From the IMG/VR virus record IMGVR_UViG_3300042891_002445, positions 1 to 46,529 of that record: a DNA stretch of 46,529 nt. One strand, written 5' to 3'. How positions within the stretch are numbered: position 1 is the first letter of the stretch; every line of letters begins with the position of its first letter. Source of the DNA: a virus. This document shows, in pieces, positions 22,617 through 29,943 of the stretch. Under the pieces are notes generated by a model that was not told where the DNA came from, ran no database searches, and was given only the letters and a program-made list of their open reading frames with translations. Made by a program: the position numbers and the translations under genes.

Positions 22617-23489
22617 GCTGTCTAATTCTTTCCGTTTCTCTTTCTAGATAATCTTTAAGTAAGTCTACGTAGAGGTCTCTTTCGTAAGGAATCATATTTT
22701 CTATCTCTGTTACAGACCATTTATGATGCTGAGCCAGGCTAAAGATTAACTTATAATAATTAGCTAGATTATTATGACTCAGCCCAACGTAAAAAAATCA
22801 TTAAGAGTAGATAAAGTTATTACTTTTTCTTTTCCAAAACTATTTTGATATTTTACTTCATAATGTAGCTTTGGCATAGTAGTAAAAAATTCCTGGACTT
22901 TTTTAAAAGTTTTTACATCTAAGTCTTGTAAAAACTCATCTAACTGCTCCCTTGTATAATCGCTTGCCAAATAGTGATTGTCTTTGTCGTAGATATAATC
23001 AATACAATTTCTAAAGATACTAAAAAATAAATCTGCTTCGTTATCTACATTATAAATATCAAAAGTTATACTGGCTTTTGGATATTTTAATTTAATACCT
23101 AAATTATCGTTTATACTTATATTATTTTTATGCTTCTTATCTGTTTTAATAGATACATCATCAAGATTAACTTCCACATCATACGTCTTACTATCTTCTA
23201 AATCTTTATACGTAAGTTTTATAATGTTATTAACAGACTTAGCTCTTATTTTTATAAAAAGATATTCTAGGTCTATAGTTGCAAGCTCATCAACGTCAAC
23301 GTCTTCAGTGATTATACAATTGTGTATAACTTGCTTAATTGCGTTTATGATTTCTGCAGAATCTTCACCTTGTAAGGCGGTCAGTAAGATTTTTTCTTCT
23401 TTAACTAAAAAAGGTCTAAACTTTATCGTTTTATTATTAGACGGTAAAGTTAATTCAAATATAGGATGTTCAATTTTCGGCAATTTCAT
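22609..23489 (-). CDS. gp26 -1 frameshift product (predicted chaperone fusion)
   Basis: Predicted second product of gene 26, 293 residues. Residues 1-233 are read in the gp26 frame, then a -1 slip on T TTT TTT (22797-22791) continues as YVGLSHNNLA for 60 more codons to TGA 22611-22609. The added part (NYYKLIFSLAQHHKWSVTEI, then ENMIPYERDLYVDLL) is compact and helical. It has no ATG, GTG or TTG start before the ATG at 22695, and its frame opens exactly at the slippery site. This mirrors the lambda G/GT chaperones, which are made just before the tape measure in the same way. Protein evidence is not available here. Confidence 0.6.
22728..22797 (-). promoter_or_regulatory. -1 ribosomal frameshift site with stimulatory structure
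   Basis: Minus strand: slippery T TTT TTT at 22797-22791 in gp26 register, a 7-base spacer, then arm GCTGAG (22783-22778) pairing with CTCAGC (22733-22728). Inside lies a second perfect stem ATAATAAT (22775-22768) with ATTATTAT (22760-22753) around loop CTAGCTA. Slippery site, spacer length and downstream structure all match known -1 frameshift signals. Confidence 0.65.
22779..23489 (-). CDS. 26: baseplate hub subunit (T4 gp26-like)
   Basis: 236 residues (T4: 208). It matches the T4 baseplate hub/assembly family: FRPFLVKEEKILLTALQGED near the N-terminus, a central TYDVEVNLDDV, and LDVKTFKKVQEFFTTMPKLH near the end. It is needed for hub assembly and, by position before the tape measure, may act as a tail-assembly chaperone. 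The last codons GAT TTT TTT ACG contain a slippery heptamer in the correct register. The ribosome site GAGAG precedes the ATG at 23489. Confidence 0.82.
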   Translation of the reverse strand: MKLPKIEHPIFELTLPSNNKTIKFRPFLVKEEKILLTALQGEDSAEIINAIKQVIHNCIITEDVDVDELATIDLEYLFIKIRAKSVNNIIKLTYKDLEDSKTYDVEVNLDDVSIKTDKKHKNNISINDNLGIKLKYPKASITFDIYNVDNEADLFFSIFRNCIDYIYDKDNHYLASDYTREQLDEFLQDLDVKTFKKVQEFFTTMPKLHYEVKYQNSFGKEKVITLSTLNDFFTLG

Positions 23490-23502
23490 AATTTACTCTC
23501 AA

Positions 23503-24414
23503 TTAAAATAATGTTGCAACTCTTGCTAAATTTCCAGAAGCGTTAACGACATCAGCAATACCTCTTGGTTTTTTAATACTTGCTAATGTTTGTAATGCGG
23601 TACCTGCTTTTATTAGTGACTGTATAAAGCTTCCATTAGATGGTGCTTGTGGACCTCGTAAGTTTAAGCTGCTAATATCCCATGTCGTGTAGGTAAAGGT
23701 AACTGGTAGTCTTGCAATAGAATCTGTGTCGCCCCAGCTCAAAGCAATATCACCCATTAATATGGGGTACGCTTGCTTTAATTGAATTGTAATTATATCA
23801 GTACCCTTTTCATCTACCGTAGTAATAAGAATATCGGTAGCGTATTGATTCTTATAATTAACTTCGTATGCTTTTAAAGTATTAGTATTAGCAATAAGAA
23901 CTTTGCCGTACGGATCAGATCTAAAATTAACTATAGAGGACATCCATCTTGTGAAGAAGTTTTGTATGAACCGATTACCATCTACGAGAAATGACATAGA
24001 AGAATCAACGAATATAGGAGCATAAGGCTTCTTTTCAACTGGACCATATCCATATCTTCTTATCTCTGATGTGGCTAATGAAACACCAGGTAACGAAGCT
24101 GAATCACAGAGAAAAGATAATACTCTAGTATCTTCTAATGTTCTTTGATTATTAAGACATCTTGGTAGAGCAAACTCCACATAAAAATGAGCTGTTCTCG
24201 TAAGACCGTCCTTCTTACTTATAGTAGAAAGAAAATTACTTAAGTCTTTTCTATTTTGACTAGGTGAAATGCCAGAGCCAGATCCAAATAGCGTGTTAAT
24301 AGAATCTCGTACACCTTGAGGTATACCTGGTAGGTTAGCAATACCTGATGCAGCACCTGCAATATTGCGTGCACTGCCTATAGTTGAATTAATTCTATCT
24401 GATGCGGTAGCCAT
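23503..24414 (-). CDS. 54: baseplate tail-tube initiator (T4 gp54-like)
   Basis: 303 residues (T4 gp54: 320). Tail-tube-like fold: after a Gly/Ser-rich N-terminus come RTAHFYVEFALPRC, LSFLCDSASLPGVSLAT and GPVEKKPYAPIFVDSSMSFL, then NFFTRWMSSIVNF and a strand-rich end. In T4, gp54 sits on the gp48 cap and starts tube polymerisation. gp48 is encoded divergently nearby, which supports this choice, though gp54 and tube proteins are paralogues and hard to tell apart by eye. Good ribosome site (AGGAG) after the gp2-like stop. Confidence 0.72.
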   Translation of the reverse strand: MATASDRINSTIGSARNIAGAASGIANLPGIPQGVRDSINTLFGSGSGISPSQNRKDLSNFLSTISKKDGLTRTAHFYVEFALPRCLNNQRTLEDTRVLSFLCDSASLPGVSLATSEIRRYGYGPVEKKPYAPIFVDSSMSFLVDGNRFIQNFFTRWMSSIVNFRSDPYGKVLIANTNTLKAYEVNYKNQYATDILITTVDEKGTDIITIQLKQAYPILMGDIALSWGDTDSIARLPVTFTYTTWDISSLNLRGPQAPSNGSFIQSLIKAGTALQTLASIKKPRGIADVVNASGNLARVATLF

Positions 24415-24421
24415 TTTTCTC

Positions 24422-25003
24422 CTAGCCTTTTCTAATTATACTTATACTATCTCGATACACTCTTGATTCTGAGACTTTAGTAAATCTTTGTAAAGGAAGA
24501 AATAATGCTACATCCCACTCTTCTGGGTAAACTCTTATTATTCTGCTGTCAATATAATCGCCAAGATAGTGTTTCACACAAGGCTTGTAAAGCTTCATGC
24601 TAAAAGCATTTTTTAAAATCCTGTAAATAATATTAAGCTTTTGTGTATCTTCTTCCCCTACTACAAATTCGTATAATTCATCCATTAACACTGCTCTTAA
24701 TTCATGCGGTAGGTAATGGAGGTTTAAGCCAAGAAATCCACCGGTTTTACGTCTGAAAGGAAAAACTATTGGGTATCTATCAAAGTATGGTAATTCATCT
24801 TTAGTCTTTGCATCATACCTATAAAAATAAAGATGACCATTTCTTATTCTAGTTTCAGAGTTTTCAGCCCCGCTTCTAATTATTCTAGCAGAATCAACAG
24901 ATGATACATCTTTAGCTTTTTCTCTGAACCATTCTCTAGATCTTTCTTCCTGTTCTTCTTTTTTATTAAGTTTTAAAAGAGCCGTGAAAAGCTGTTTTTT
25001 CAT
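24422..25003 (-). CDS. 2: head completion / DNA end protector candidate (gp2-like)
   Basis: 193 residues from the ATG at 25003, which overlaps the gp4 stop (ATGA). An upstream in-frame ATG would lie within gp4 and is less likely. Features: RNGHLYFYRYDAKTKDELPY, then DRYPIVFPFRRKTGGFLG and LNLHYLPHELRAVLMDELYE, a block found in proteins annotated as DNA end protector (gp2) in T4-like phages. In T4, gp2 and gp4 act together on filled heads, so the pairing here supports the call. The protein is shorter than T4 gp2 (274), hence some doubt. Confidence 0.6.
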   Translation of the reverse strand: MKKQLFTALLKLNKKEEQEERSREWFREKAKDVSSVDSARIIRSGAENSETRIRNGHLYFYRYDAKTKDELPYFDRYPIVFPFRRKTGGFLGLNLHYLPHELRAVLMDELYEFVVGEEDTQKLNIIYRILKNAFSMKLYKPCVKHYLGDYIDSRIIRVYPEEWDVALFLPLQRFTKVSESRVYRDSISIIRKG

Positions 25004-25437
25004 AGTATGCCTAATTCTTTTTCCGTCATGATAAGAAATTTCCATTTCTTAAGTTCGCAGTATTCTTTAGCAGCCTTCCATTTAGCACTATTAACACCAT
25101 AAGTCTTTACTTCATTAATAAACTTCCTACTACTTTTACTTTTTTGTAAGGGAGGGTTAACTTGATTTAATGGCTTTACTTCAATCATTAAACATTCCAC
25201 CACACCGTGAGGATTCTTTTTCTTAACTATAAAATCTGGAAAGTATCTGTGTATTTTATTATCAATAGGAGATCTATAAGGGATAGCTAATTCTTCGCTT
25301 GACCAGCTAATAACATCTGGATGGGAGTCTAAATACATCATAAGTTTAAGCTCCCAGCTGCTACGATAAATAATATTACTAGGATCGCCTCTATATTTAA
25401 TAGGATTCCTAGGTCTAAAAACGCCCTTGTAACTCAT
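25000..25437 (-). CDS. 4: head completion protein (T4 gp4/gp50-like)
   Basis: 145 residues (T4: 150). The N-terminus FRPRNPIKYRGDPSNIIYRS, then SWELKLMMYLDSHPDVISWS and KIHRYFPDFIV and MIEVKPLNQ, aligns with T4 gp4. The fold is endonuclease-like (TnsA/PD-(D/E)XK type), with FPDF and IEVKP giving the acidic and Lys residues. It finishes packaged heads for tail joining. It starts 10 bases from the divergent gp48 gene. No Shine-Dalgarno is visible before its ATG. Confidence 0.85.
   Translation of the reverse strand: MSYKGVFRPRNPIKYRGDPSNIIYRSSWELKLMMYLDSHPDVISWSSEELAIPYRSPIDNKIHRYFPDFIVKKKNPHGVVECLMIEVKPLNQVNPPLQKSKSSRKFINEVKTYGVNSAKWKAAKEYCELKKWKFLIMTEKELGIL
25365..25372 (+). promoter_or_regulatory. 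late promoter candidate for gp48 operon
   Basis: GATAAATA on the plus strand, 76 bases before the gp48 ATG and inside gp4. It is the same octamer as upstream of gp32. It fits the T4-type TATAAATA late core with a variable first base. Confidence 0.5.
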
Positions 25438-25442
25438 AAGGA

Positions 25443-25450
25443 TATTTATG
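25443..25450 (-). promoter_or_regulatory. late-box candidate directly before gp4
   Basis: On the minus strand CATAAATA lies in the divergent gap, six bases before the gp4 ATG. If used, the transcript would begin at or within a base or two of the ATG, giving an almost leaderless mRNA. This agrees with the lack of a ribosome site there. It also overlaps the gp48 start codon, so it may be chance. Confidence 0.3.
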
Positions 25451-26590
25451 GCAACGACTTTACCGGTAACGGTATTATCTAGAGCACCCGTAGTTAATGT
25501 TGATTTAATTTCTAACTCTACTACTGCGGTAGCTAACCGGGTAGGTATTGCTGCTAATTCGGCTAGAAATCTTATCAGTCAAGGTATTTCACCTCAAACA
25601 GCAGGTGCTAGTGCGGCTAACTTAGTTAACGGACTATCATCAAATTCTAAATTTAAAGATAATTTTGCCTTTCCTCAAAAGACTTCTTTTATAAAGCCAG
25701 AACAAAAAATAAGGAAAGGTAACTTTAAAACAGATAGCTTAATTTACCCAGAGGATCTTGGTGAATACTATATTACTATAGAAGTAAATGAGTATAGTAG
25801 ATTGAGTCCTACTGAAGAATCTAAGAAAAAATCTCCATTGTTTATACATCTTCCCATACCTGCCAACCTACAAGAACAGTTTGGAATGTCATATGCTGAT
25901 AAAAATCTTGGCATTTTAGGCGGTATTGAAAGGGGGGTTGCTGATATTATTAATAGATCAGGTGATGAATTTCAAAAAGGAATAGGTGAAGCTATTAAAA
26001 GCGTTGACGCTGAGGGTGCCGGGCGAGCTGTGTCAACTGCTATACTAAGTGCTTCTGGTGGCTTAGCTTATGGTGCTAGAGTTATAACGGGCGCAGTAGA
26101 TAAATTAGCTAGTTCTATACCTGTACCGGGTGGCGTTCAAGCTACCGCTGTGTTTGAGAAAGTGACAGGTACAGTTTTAAACCCATTTACATCTCTTTTA
26201 TTTCAAGGCGTAAACTTACGCTCACATTCGTTTACATATAAATTTTCACCAAACTCACAAACCGAGCACGGAACTCTTAAAAAGATCATAGCTGAATTTA
26301 AACGAAGAATGCACCCAGAATCTGAGCTGCTTATTTTAAAATATCCAGATATTTTTCAAATTTCTTTTGGTATGAAAGAAAATGAGCCGTATTTCTTTAA
26401 GCCATGCTTTTTAGAAAGTATGACAGTAAATTATGCACCTAGCGGAACACCTGCATTCTTTACAGAAACTAACGATCCGGTAGAGGTTGAGCTTACGTTA
26501 AATTTTAAAGAGACAGAAATTCTTACAAGAAATGATTTTAAAGAATCTGGTGAAGACAATTACGGTTTTAGTGCAGCCGCAGGAGCATAA
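25448..26590 (+). CDS. 48: baseplate tail-tube cap (T4 gp48-like)
   Basis: 380 residues (T4: 364). A Ser/Ala-rich N-terminus and a long central Gly/Ala region are followed by the diagnostic C-terminal block: NLRSHSFTYKFSPNSQTEHG, then IIAEFKRRMHPE, ILKYPDIFQISFG, FKPCFLESMTVNYAPSG and EVELTLNFKETEILTRND. It caps the central hub and, with gp54, nucleates the tail tube. The ribosome site AAGGA lies five bases before the ATG. It starts the plus-strand baseplate operon and abuts gp53 without a gap. Confidence 0.85.
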   Translation: MATTLPVTVLSRAPVVNVDLISNSTTAVANRVGIAANSARNLISQGISPQTAGASAANLVNGLSSNSKFKDNFAFPQKTSFIKPEQKIRKGNFKTDSLIYPEDLGEYYITIEVNEYSRLSPTEESKKKSPLFIHLPIPANLQEQFGMSYADKNLGILGGIERGVADIINRSGDEFQKGIGEAIKSVDAEGAGRAVSTAILSASGGLAYGARVITGAVDKLASSIPVPGGVQATAVFEKVTGTVLNPFTSLLFQGVNLRSHSFTYKFSPNSQTEHGTLKKIIAEFKRRMHPESELLILKYPDIFQISFGMKENEPYFFKPCFLESMTVNYAPSGTPAFFTETNDPVEVELTLNFKETEILTRNDFKESGEDNYGFSAAAGA

Positions 26591-27442
26591 ATGGCACTCT
26601 ACAATTACTTTAACAAGCTTGGATATGTCAATTATAATGGTGAGCTAGCTAACAATATTATAACTAGCATTAGGTTTAAAGAAGCAGTAACACCATTTTT
26701 AAACTATTTTTATCCTTACGTGGTTAAAGAAGGTGAAAGACCTGATACTATTGCACATTTTTATTATGGTGATTCTAGATACGCTTGGGTTATATTGCTA
26801 TGTAACAACGTATTAGATCCATACTTTGAATGGCCTCTTTCTCAAAATCAATTAGACTCCTTCTTAATAAAAAAATATGGCTCATTAGTAATAGCTAGTG
26901 AAAAGATATTATGTTATAGAAATAACTGGTACGTTGATGATTCTGTACTTTCAACTGCAACCTTCCAAGCACTACCTGCTTCTAGAAAAAAATATTGGAA
27001 TCCAATAGTTGGATATAATAATGCTGTATCTTCTTATGAAAGAAAAAAAATTGATTATACGGTAGAAACAAATAGAGTTGTGCAGTTAAACCTTACCCCA
27101 AATTCAAACAATTTGCTAATTGGGGAGATTGTAAGTCAGTCATCTACAAATTCTACTGGGTGTATTAAGGCTATACTTCCTAATGCAATCATTGTAAATA
27201 ATATTACTGGGATGTTTACTACATCTGGAGCATTACTAGGTCTTACCAGCAATGCGAGCAAGACAATTACTTCCACTACTACTTTAAGCACCCCTATACC
27301 AGAAGAGGAAATAATTTATTGGTCACCAGTTACTGCTTACGAATACGAAACTGAATTAAATGAATCTCGAAAAAGCATTAAGTTGCTTGATAGTAGATAT
27401 TTAAATGTTGTTGAAGATAAGATGAACGAACTGCTACTATGA
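26591..27442 (+). CDS. 53: baseplate wedge (T4 gp53-like)
   Basis: 283 residues (T4: 196). The N-terminal part matches gp53: RPDTIAHFYYGDSRYAWVIL, then LCNNVLDPYFEWPLSQNQLD, against T4 PEELANAIYGNPQLYWVLLM and DNYDPYYGW. A LysM-like fold is expected. Residues about 165-245 (SSTNSTGCIKAILPNAIIVN and on) are an insertion absent from T4 gp53, before the final ESRKSIKLLDSRYLNVVEDK helix. It joins wedges in the baseplate. The stop overlaps the gp27 ATG (ATGA). Confidence 0.85.
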   Translation: MALYNYFNKLGYVNYNGELANNIITSIRFKEAVTPFLNYFYPYVVKEGERPDTIAHFYYGDSRYAWVILLCNNVLDPYFEWPLSQNQLDSFLIKKYGSLVIASEKILCYRNNWYVDDSVLSTATFQALPASRKKYWNPIVGYNNAVSSYERKKIDYTVETNRVVQLNLTPNSNNLLIGEIVSQSSTNSTGCIKAILPNAIIVNNITGMFTTSGALLGLTSNASKTITSTTTLSTPIPEEEIIYWSPVTAYEYETELNESRKSIKLLDSRYLNVVEDKMNELLL

Positions 27443-28707
27443 TAAACTATGAAGACGGTGATATTGTTATTTCTAAAATATTACTGGAAAAGATTACACC
27501 AGAAGGTCAACTACCAATTGACTTAAGATCTCAAGTAGTTGAACTTTCAATATTTGAAGACATCCAACAGCCTACAATGATGTTAGATATAATATTATCT
27601 GATTCTATAAATTTAGTAGGCGACTATCCTATTATAGGCGAAGAAAAAATAACGGTGAGCTACTACACTCCAGGTAGAGATTTACCTACACGAAAAACAT
27701 TTTACATCTTTAACATCTCCTCAACTCAATATAGCCCGCAAAATAAAGCATCTTTTTATAGAATAAGAGCAGTTTCTCCTATACATTTTGCTAATACAAA
27801 TAACTTCATAGAAAAAGCGTACAAGGACACTATTAGTAAGATTGCTCAAGATATAATTCAAACTATGGCTTCTGATGTAGGTATAGTAAATCAGCCAGTG
27901 TATGTAGAAAGCACAAAAGGTATAGTTCCTATGGTTATACCTAGCTTGAGGCCATTAGAAGCAATGGATTTTTTAAGACAGAGAGCCGTAAGCTCTCAAT
28001 ATAAGACAGGTGGCGGATACATATTTTTTGAGAATCAACATGGGCTGCATTTTAGATCTGTTTCAGATTTAATTAATGATAATAAGAATAATGTAGGCAC
28101 AAAAAAGTTTAAACATAAACCTGCCGCTCAAGAAAAAATATTTAACCCAGAAAGTTTTAGAAATATAATTAATTTAAATCATATTACAAAATTTGATACT
28201 ATAGAAAAAATTACTTCTGGCGTTTTTAACAATTCGGTTAATTCATTCGACTTACTTAAAAAGAGCACAGAAACGTTTGATTTTTTAATTAATGATAAAG
28301 CATCATCTATTGTACCAACGGATAGTAAGTTCATATTTCCTAATTCATCATCATTCATTAATAAAAATTTAAAGAAGTCTGCTTCTTCTTTTTATACACT
28401 TAAAGATAGTTCAAGAGGAAATGATTTTGTTGATGAGCATCTAGGAAGTTCTAGTGTATTTCTAACCTTACTAGAGCAAAATATTTTAAGGTTATACGTT
28501 TATGGCGACTCATATCTATCAGCTGGAGATGTTATTGAGGTTGAGTTGCCAGATCCATCCGGGCTAACTAATAAAAAAGATAAAGATAAAACTTATTCTG
28601 GTAATTATCTAGTAATAAGATTGAGACATTTAATAGCTGTAGATGGTCAAGGTAGACCAAAACATAATATTTCTATGGATTGTGCAAAGATAGGATCGGG
28701 TATATGA
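27439..28707 (+). CDS. 27: baseplate hub (T4 gp27-like)
   Basis: 422 residues (T4: 391). Hub protein with two tube-like domains: VELSIFEDIQQPTMMLDIIL near the N-terminus, then FRIRAVSP-like FYRIRAVSPIHF, RPLEAMDFLRQRAVSSQY with GGGYIFFENQHGLHFRSVSD, and a C-terminal HNISMDCAKIG. In T4 the trimer forms the hub ring that holds gp5. It overlaps the gp5-like gene by 4 bases, as expected for proteins made together. Confidence 0.85.
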   Translation: MINYEDGDIVISKILLEKITPEGQLPIDLRSQVVELSIFEDIQQPTMMLDIILSDSINLVGDYPIIGEEKITVSYYTPGRDLPTRKTFYIFNISSTQYSPQNKASFYRIRAVSPIHFANTNNFIEKAYKDTISKIAQDIIQTMASDVGIVNQPVYVESTKGIVPMVIPSLRPLEAMDFLRQRAVSSQYKTGGGYIFFENQHGLHFRSVSDLINDNKNNVGTKKFKHKPAAQEKIFNPESFRNIINLNHITKFDTIEKITSGVFNNSVNSFDLLKKSTETFDFLINDKASSIVPTDSKFIFPNSSSFINKNLKKSASSFYTLKDSSRGNDFVDEHLGSSSVFLTLLEQNILRLYVYGDSYLSAGDVIEVELPDPSGLTNKKDKDKTYSGNYLVIRLRHLIAVDGQGRPKHNISMDCAKIGSGI

Positions 28708-29516
28708 GTGTAAGAGCTTTAGGTAGAGAGGGGTTCGTTTGGTTTATAGGTGTAGTTGAAGACAGGGAAGACCCACTTAAACTTGGCCGAGTAAGAGTGA
28801 GAATTTATGACGTCCATTCACAAAATAAAGCTTTACTTCCTACCGATCAACTGCCTTGGGCTTCTATACTAATGCCTGCATTTTCTCCAAGTCACGATAA
28901 GGTTGGCATATCACCAACCGGGCTAACAATAGGAAGCACTGTAGTTGGATTTTTTGCTGATGGTAATGAATGTAATCAGCCTGTTATTATGGGTACCATG
29001 TTTGGTATACCTGAAAATAATATAAGTAAACATGATGTACCTGAAGTTGCTAGAGGTATTAACAACATAGTAAAAAATAGAGATTCTTTTGAACCAGAAT
29101 CCCCATTCGCTGCCAGATATCCATATAACAAAGTTATAAGAACTGAAAGAGGGCATGTAATTGAAATAGATGATACCCCCGGTCAAGAACGAATTCATAT
29201 TCTACACACTTCTGGAACTTATAGAGAAATTAATAAGGATGGGAGGCTAGTAGAAAAAACTGTTGATAACAGTATAGAGATAGTATTAAAAGATAAAACA
29301 GTGCATGTTAATGGTAATGTAAATATAAAAGTAGACGGATCTTATACGTTGAATGTTGATGGTGATATAGTTATAAACGGCAAGACAGTTAATATTAATA
29401 ACGGTACGATGGGCGCGGCAAGAATAGGCGATACAGCAGATACTGGAGACCCAGCTGGAGCTGTAGGAACTAACATTATTGAAACTGGTTCCCAAACAGT
29501 ATTCATAGGAGACTAA
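28704..29516 (+). CDS. 5: baseplate spike (gp5-like, no lysozyme domain)
   Basis: 270 residues from ATG 28704 (T4 gp5: 575). An N-terminal OB-fold (FIGVVEDREDPLKLGRVRVR, then LPWASILMP, VGFFADGNECNQPVIMG) is followed directly by a helical-prism-type beta region (VHVNGNVNIKVDGSYTLNVD, then INGKTVNINNG) and a short end (AARIGDTADTG to TVFIGD) that looks PAAR-like but lacks His and Cys. The T4 lysozyme domain is missing. The GH19 hydrolase domain of the 18915 gene may take over that function. Confidence 0.83.
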   Translation: MSVRALGREGFVWFIGVVEDREDPLKLGRVRVRIYDVHSQNKALLPTDQLPWASILMPAFSPSHDKVGISPTGLTIGSTVVGFFADGNECNQPVIMGTMFGIPENNISKHDVPEVARGINNIVKNRDSFEPESPFAARYPYNKVIRTERGHVIEIDDTPGQERIHILHTSGTYREINKDGRLVEKTVDNSIEIVLKDKTVHVNGNVNIKVDGSYTLNVDGDIVINGKTVNINNGTMGAARIGDTADTGDPAGAVGTNIIETGSQTVFIGD

Positions 29517-29517
29517 G

Positions 29518-29943
29518 GTGGCTGCATTACAAAGAATAAAAAGGTCACAAAGACAAGAAACAGCAGTAATCTATCAAGATCTATATTTAAATAATCTTTT
29601 TAGTATTGATACGAAAGATCTAGTTTTAATTAAAAATGAAGATTCTATTAAGCAATCGATTATTAATATTATATTAACTTCTCAAGGCGAGCGATTTTTT
29701 AATCCTGAATTTGGAAGTAATGTTTATAATATGTTATTTGAAAATATTTCACCTCAAACGTCAACAACCTTAAGAAAACTGATACTTACAGCTATAAACA
29801 ATTATGAGCCTAGAGCTGAGGTCCAAGACATTATAGTAACTCCTTTAGAAGAACGAAATGCTTATACAGTGTCTATTCTTTTTAATGTAATAAATAAATC
29901 AGAGCCTATAACCTTAGACTTAATACTTAACAGGGTAAGATAG
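29518..29943 (+). CDS. 25: baseplate wedge (T4 gp25-like)
   Basis: 141 residues with a GTG start at 29518 preceded by CTAAG. GPW/gp25 family: LVLIKNEDSIKQSIINIILT, then SQGERFFNPEFGSNVYNMLF with the EFG motif, and AINNYEPRAEVQDI. It connects wedge and sheath in T4 (132 residues) and has relatives in type VI secretion systems. The stop overlaps the GTG of gp6 (TAGTG). Confidence 0.92.
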   Translation: MAALQRIKRSQRQETAVIYQDLYLNNLFSIDTKDLVLIKNEDSIKQSIINIILTSQGERFFNPEFGSNVYNMLFENISPQTSTTLRKLILTAINNYEPRAEVQDIIVTPLEERNAYTVSILFNVINKSEPITLDLILNRVR

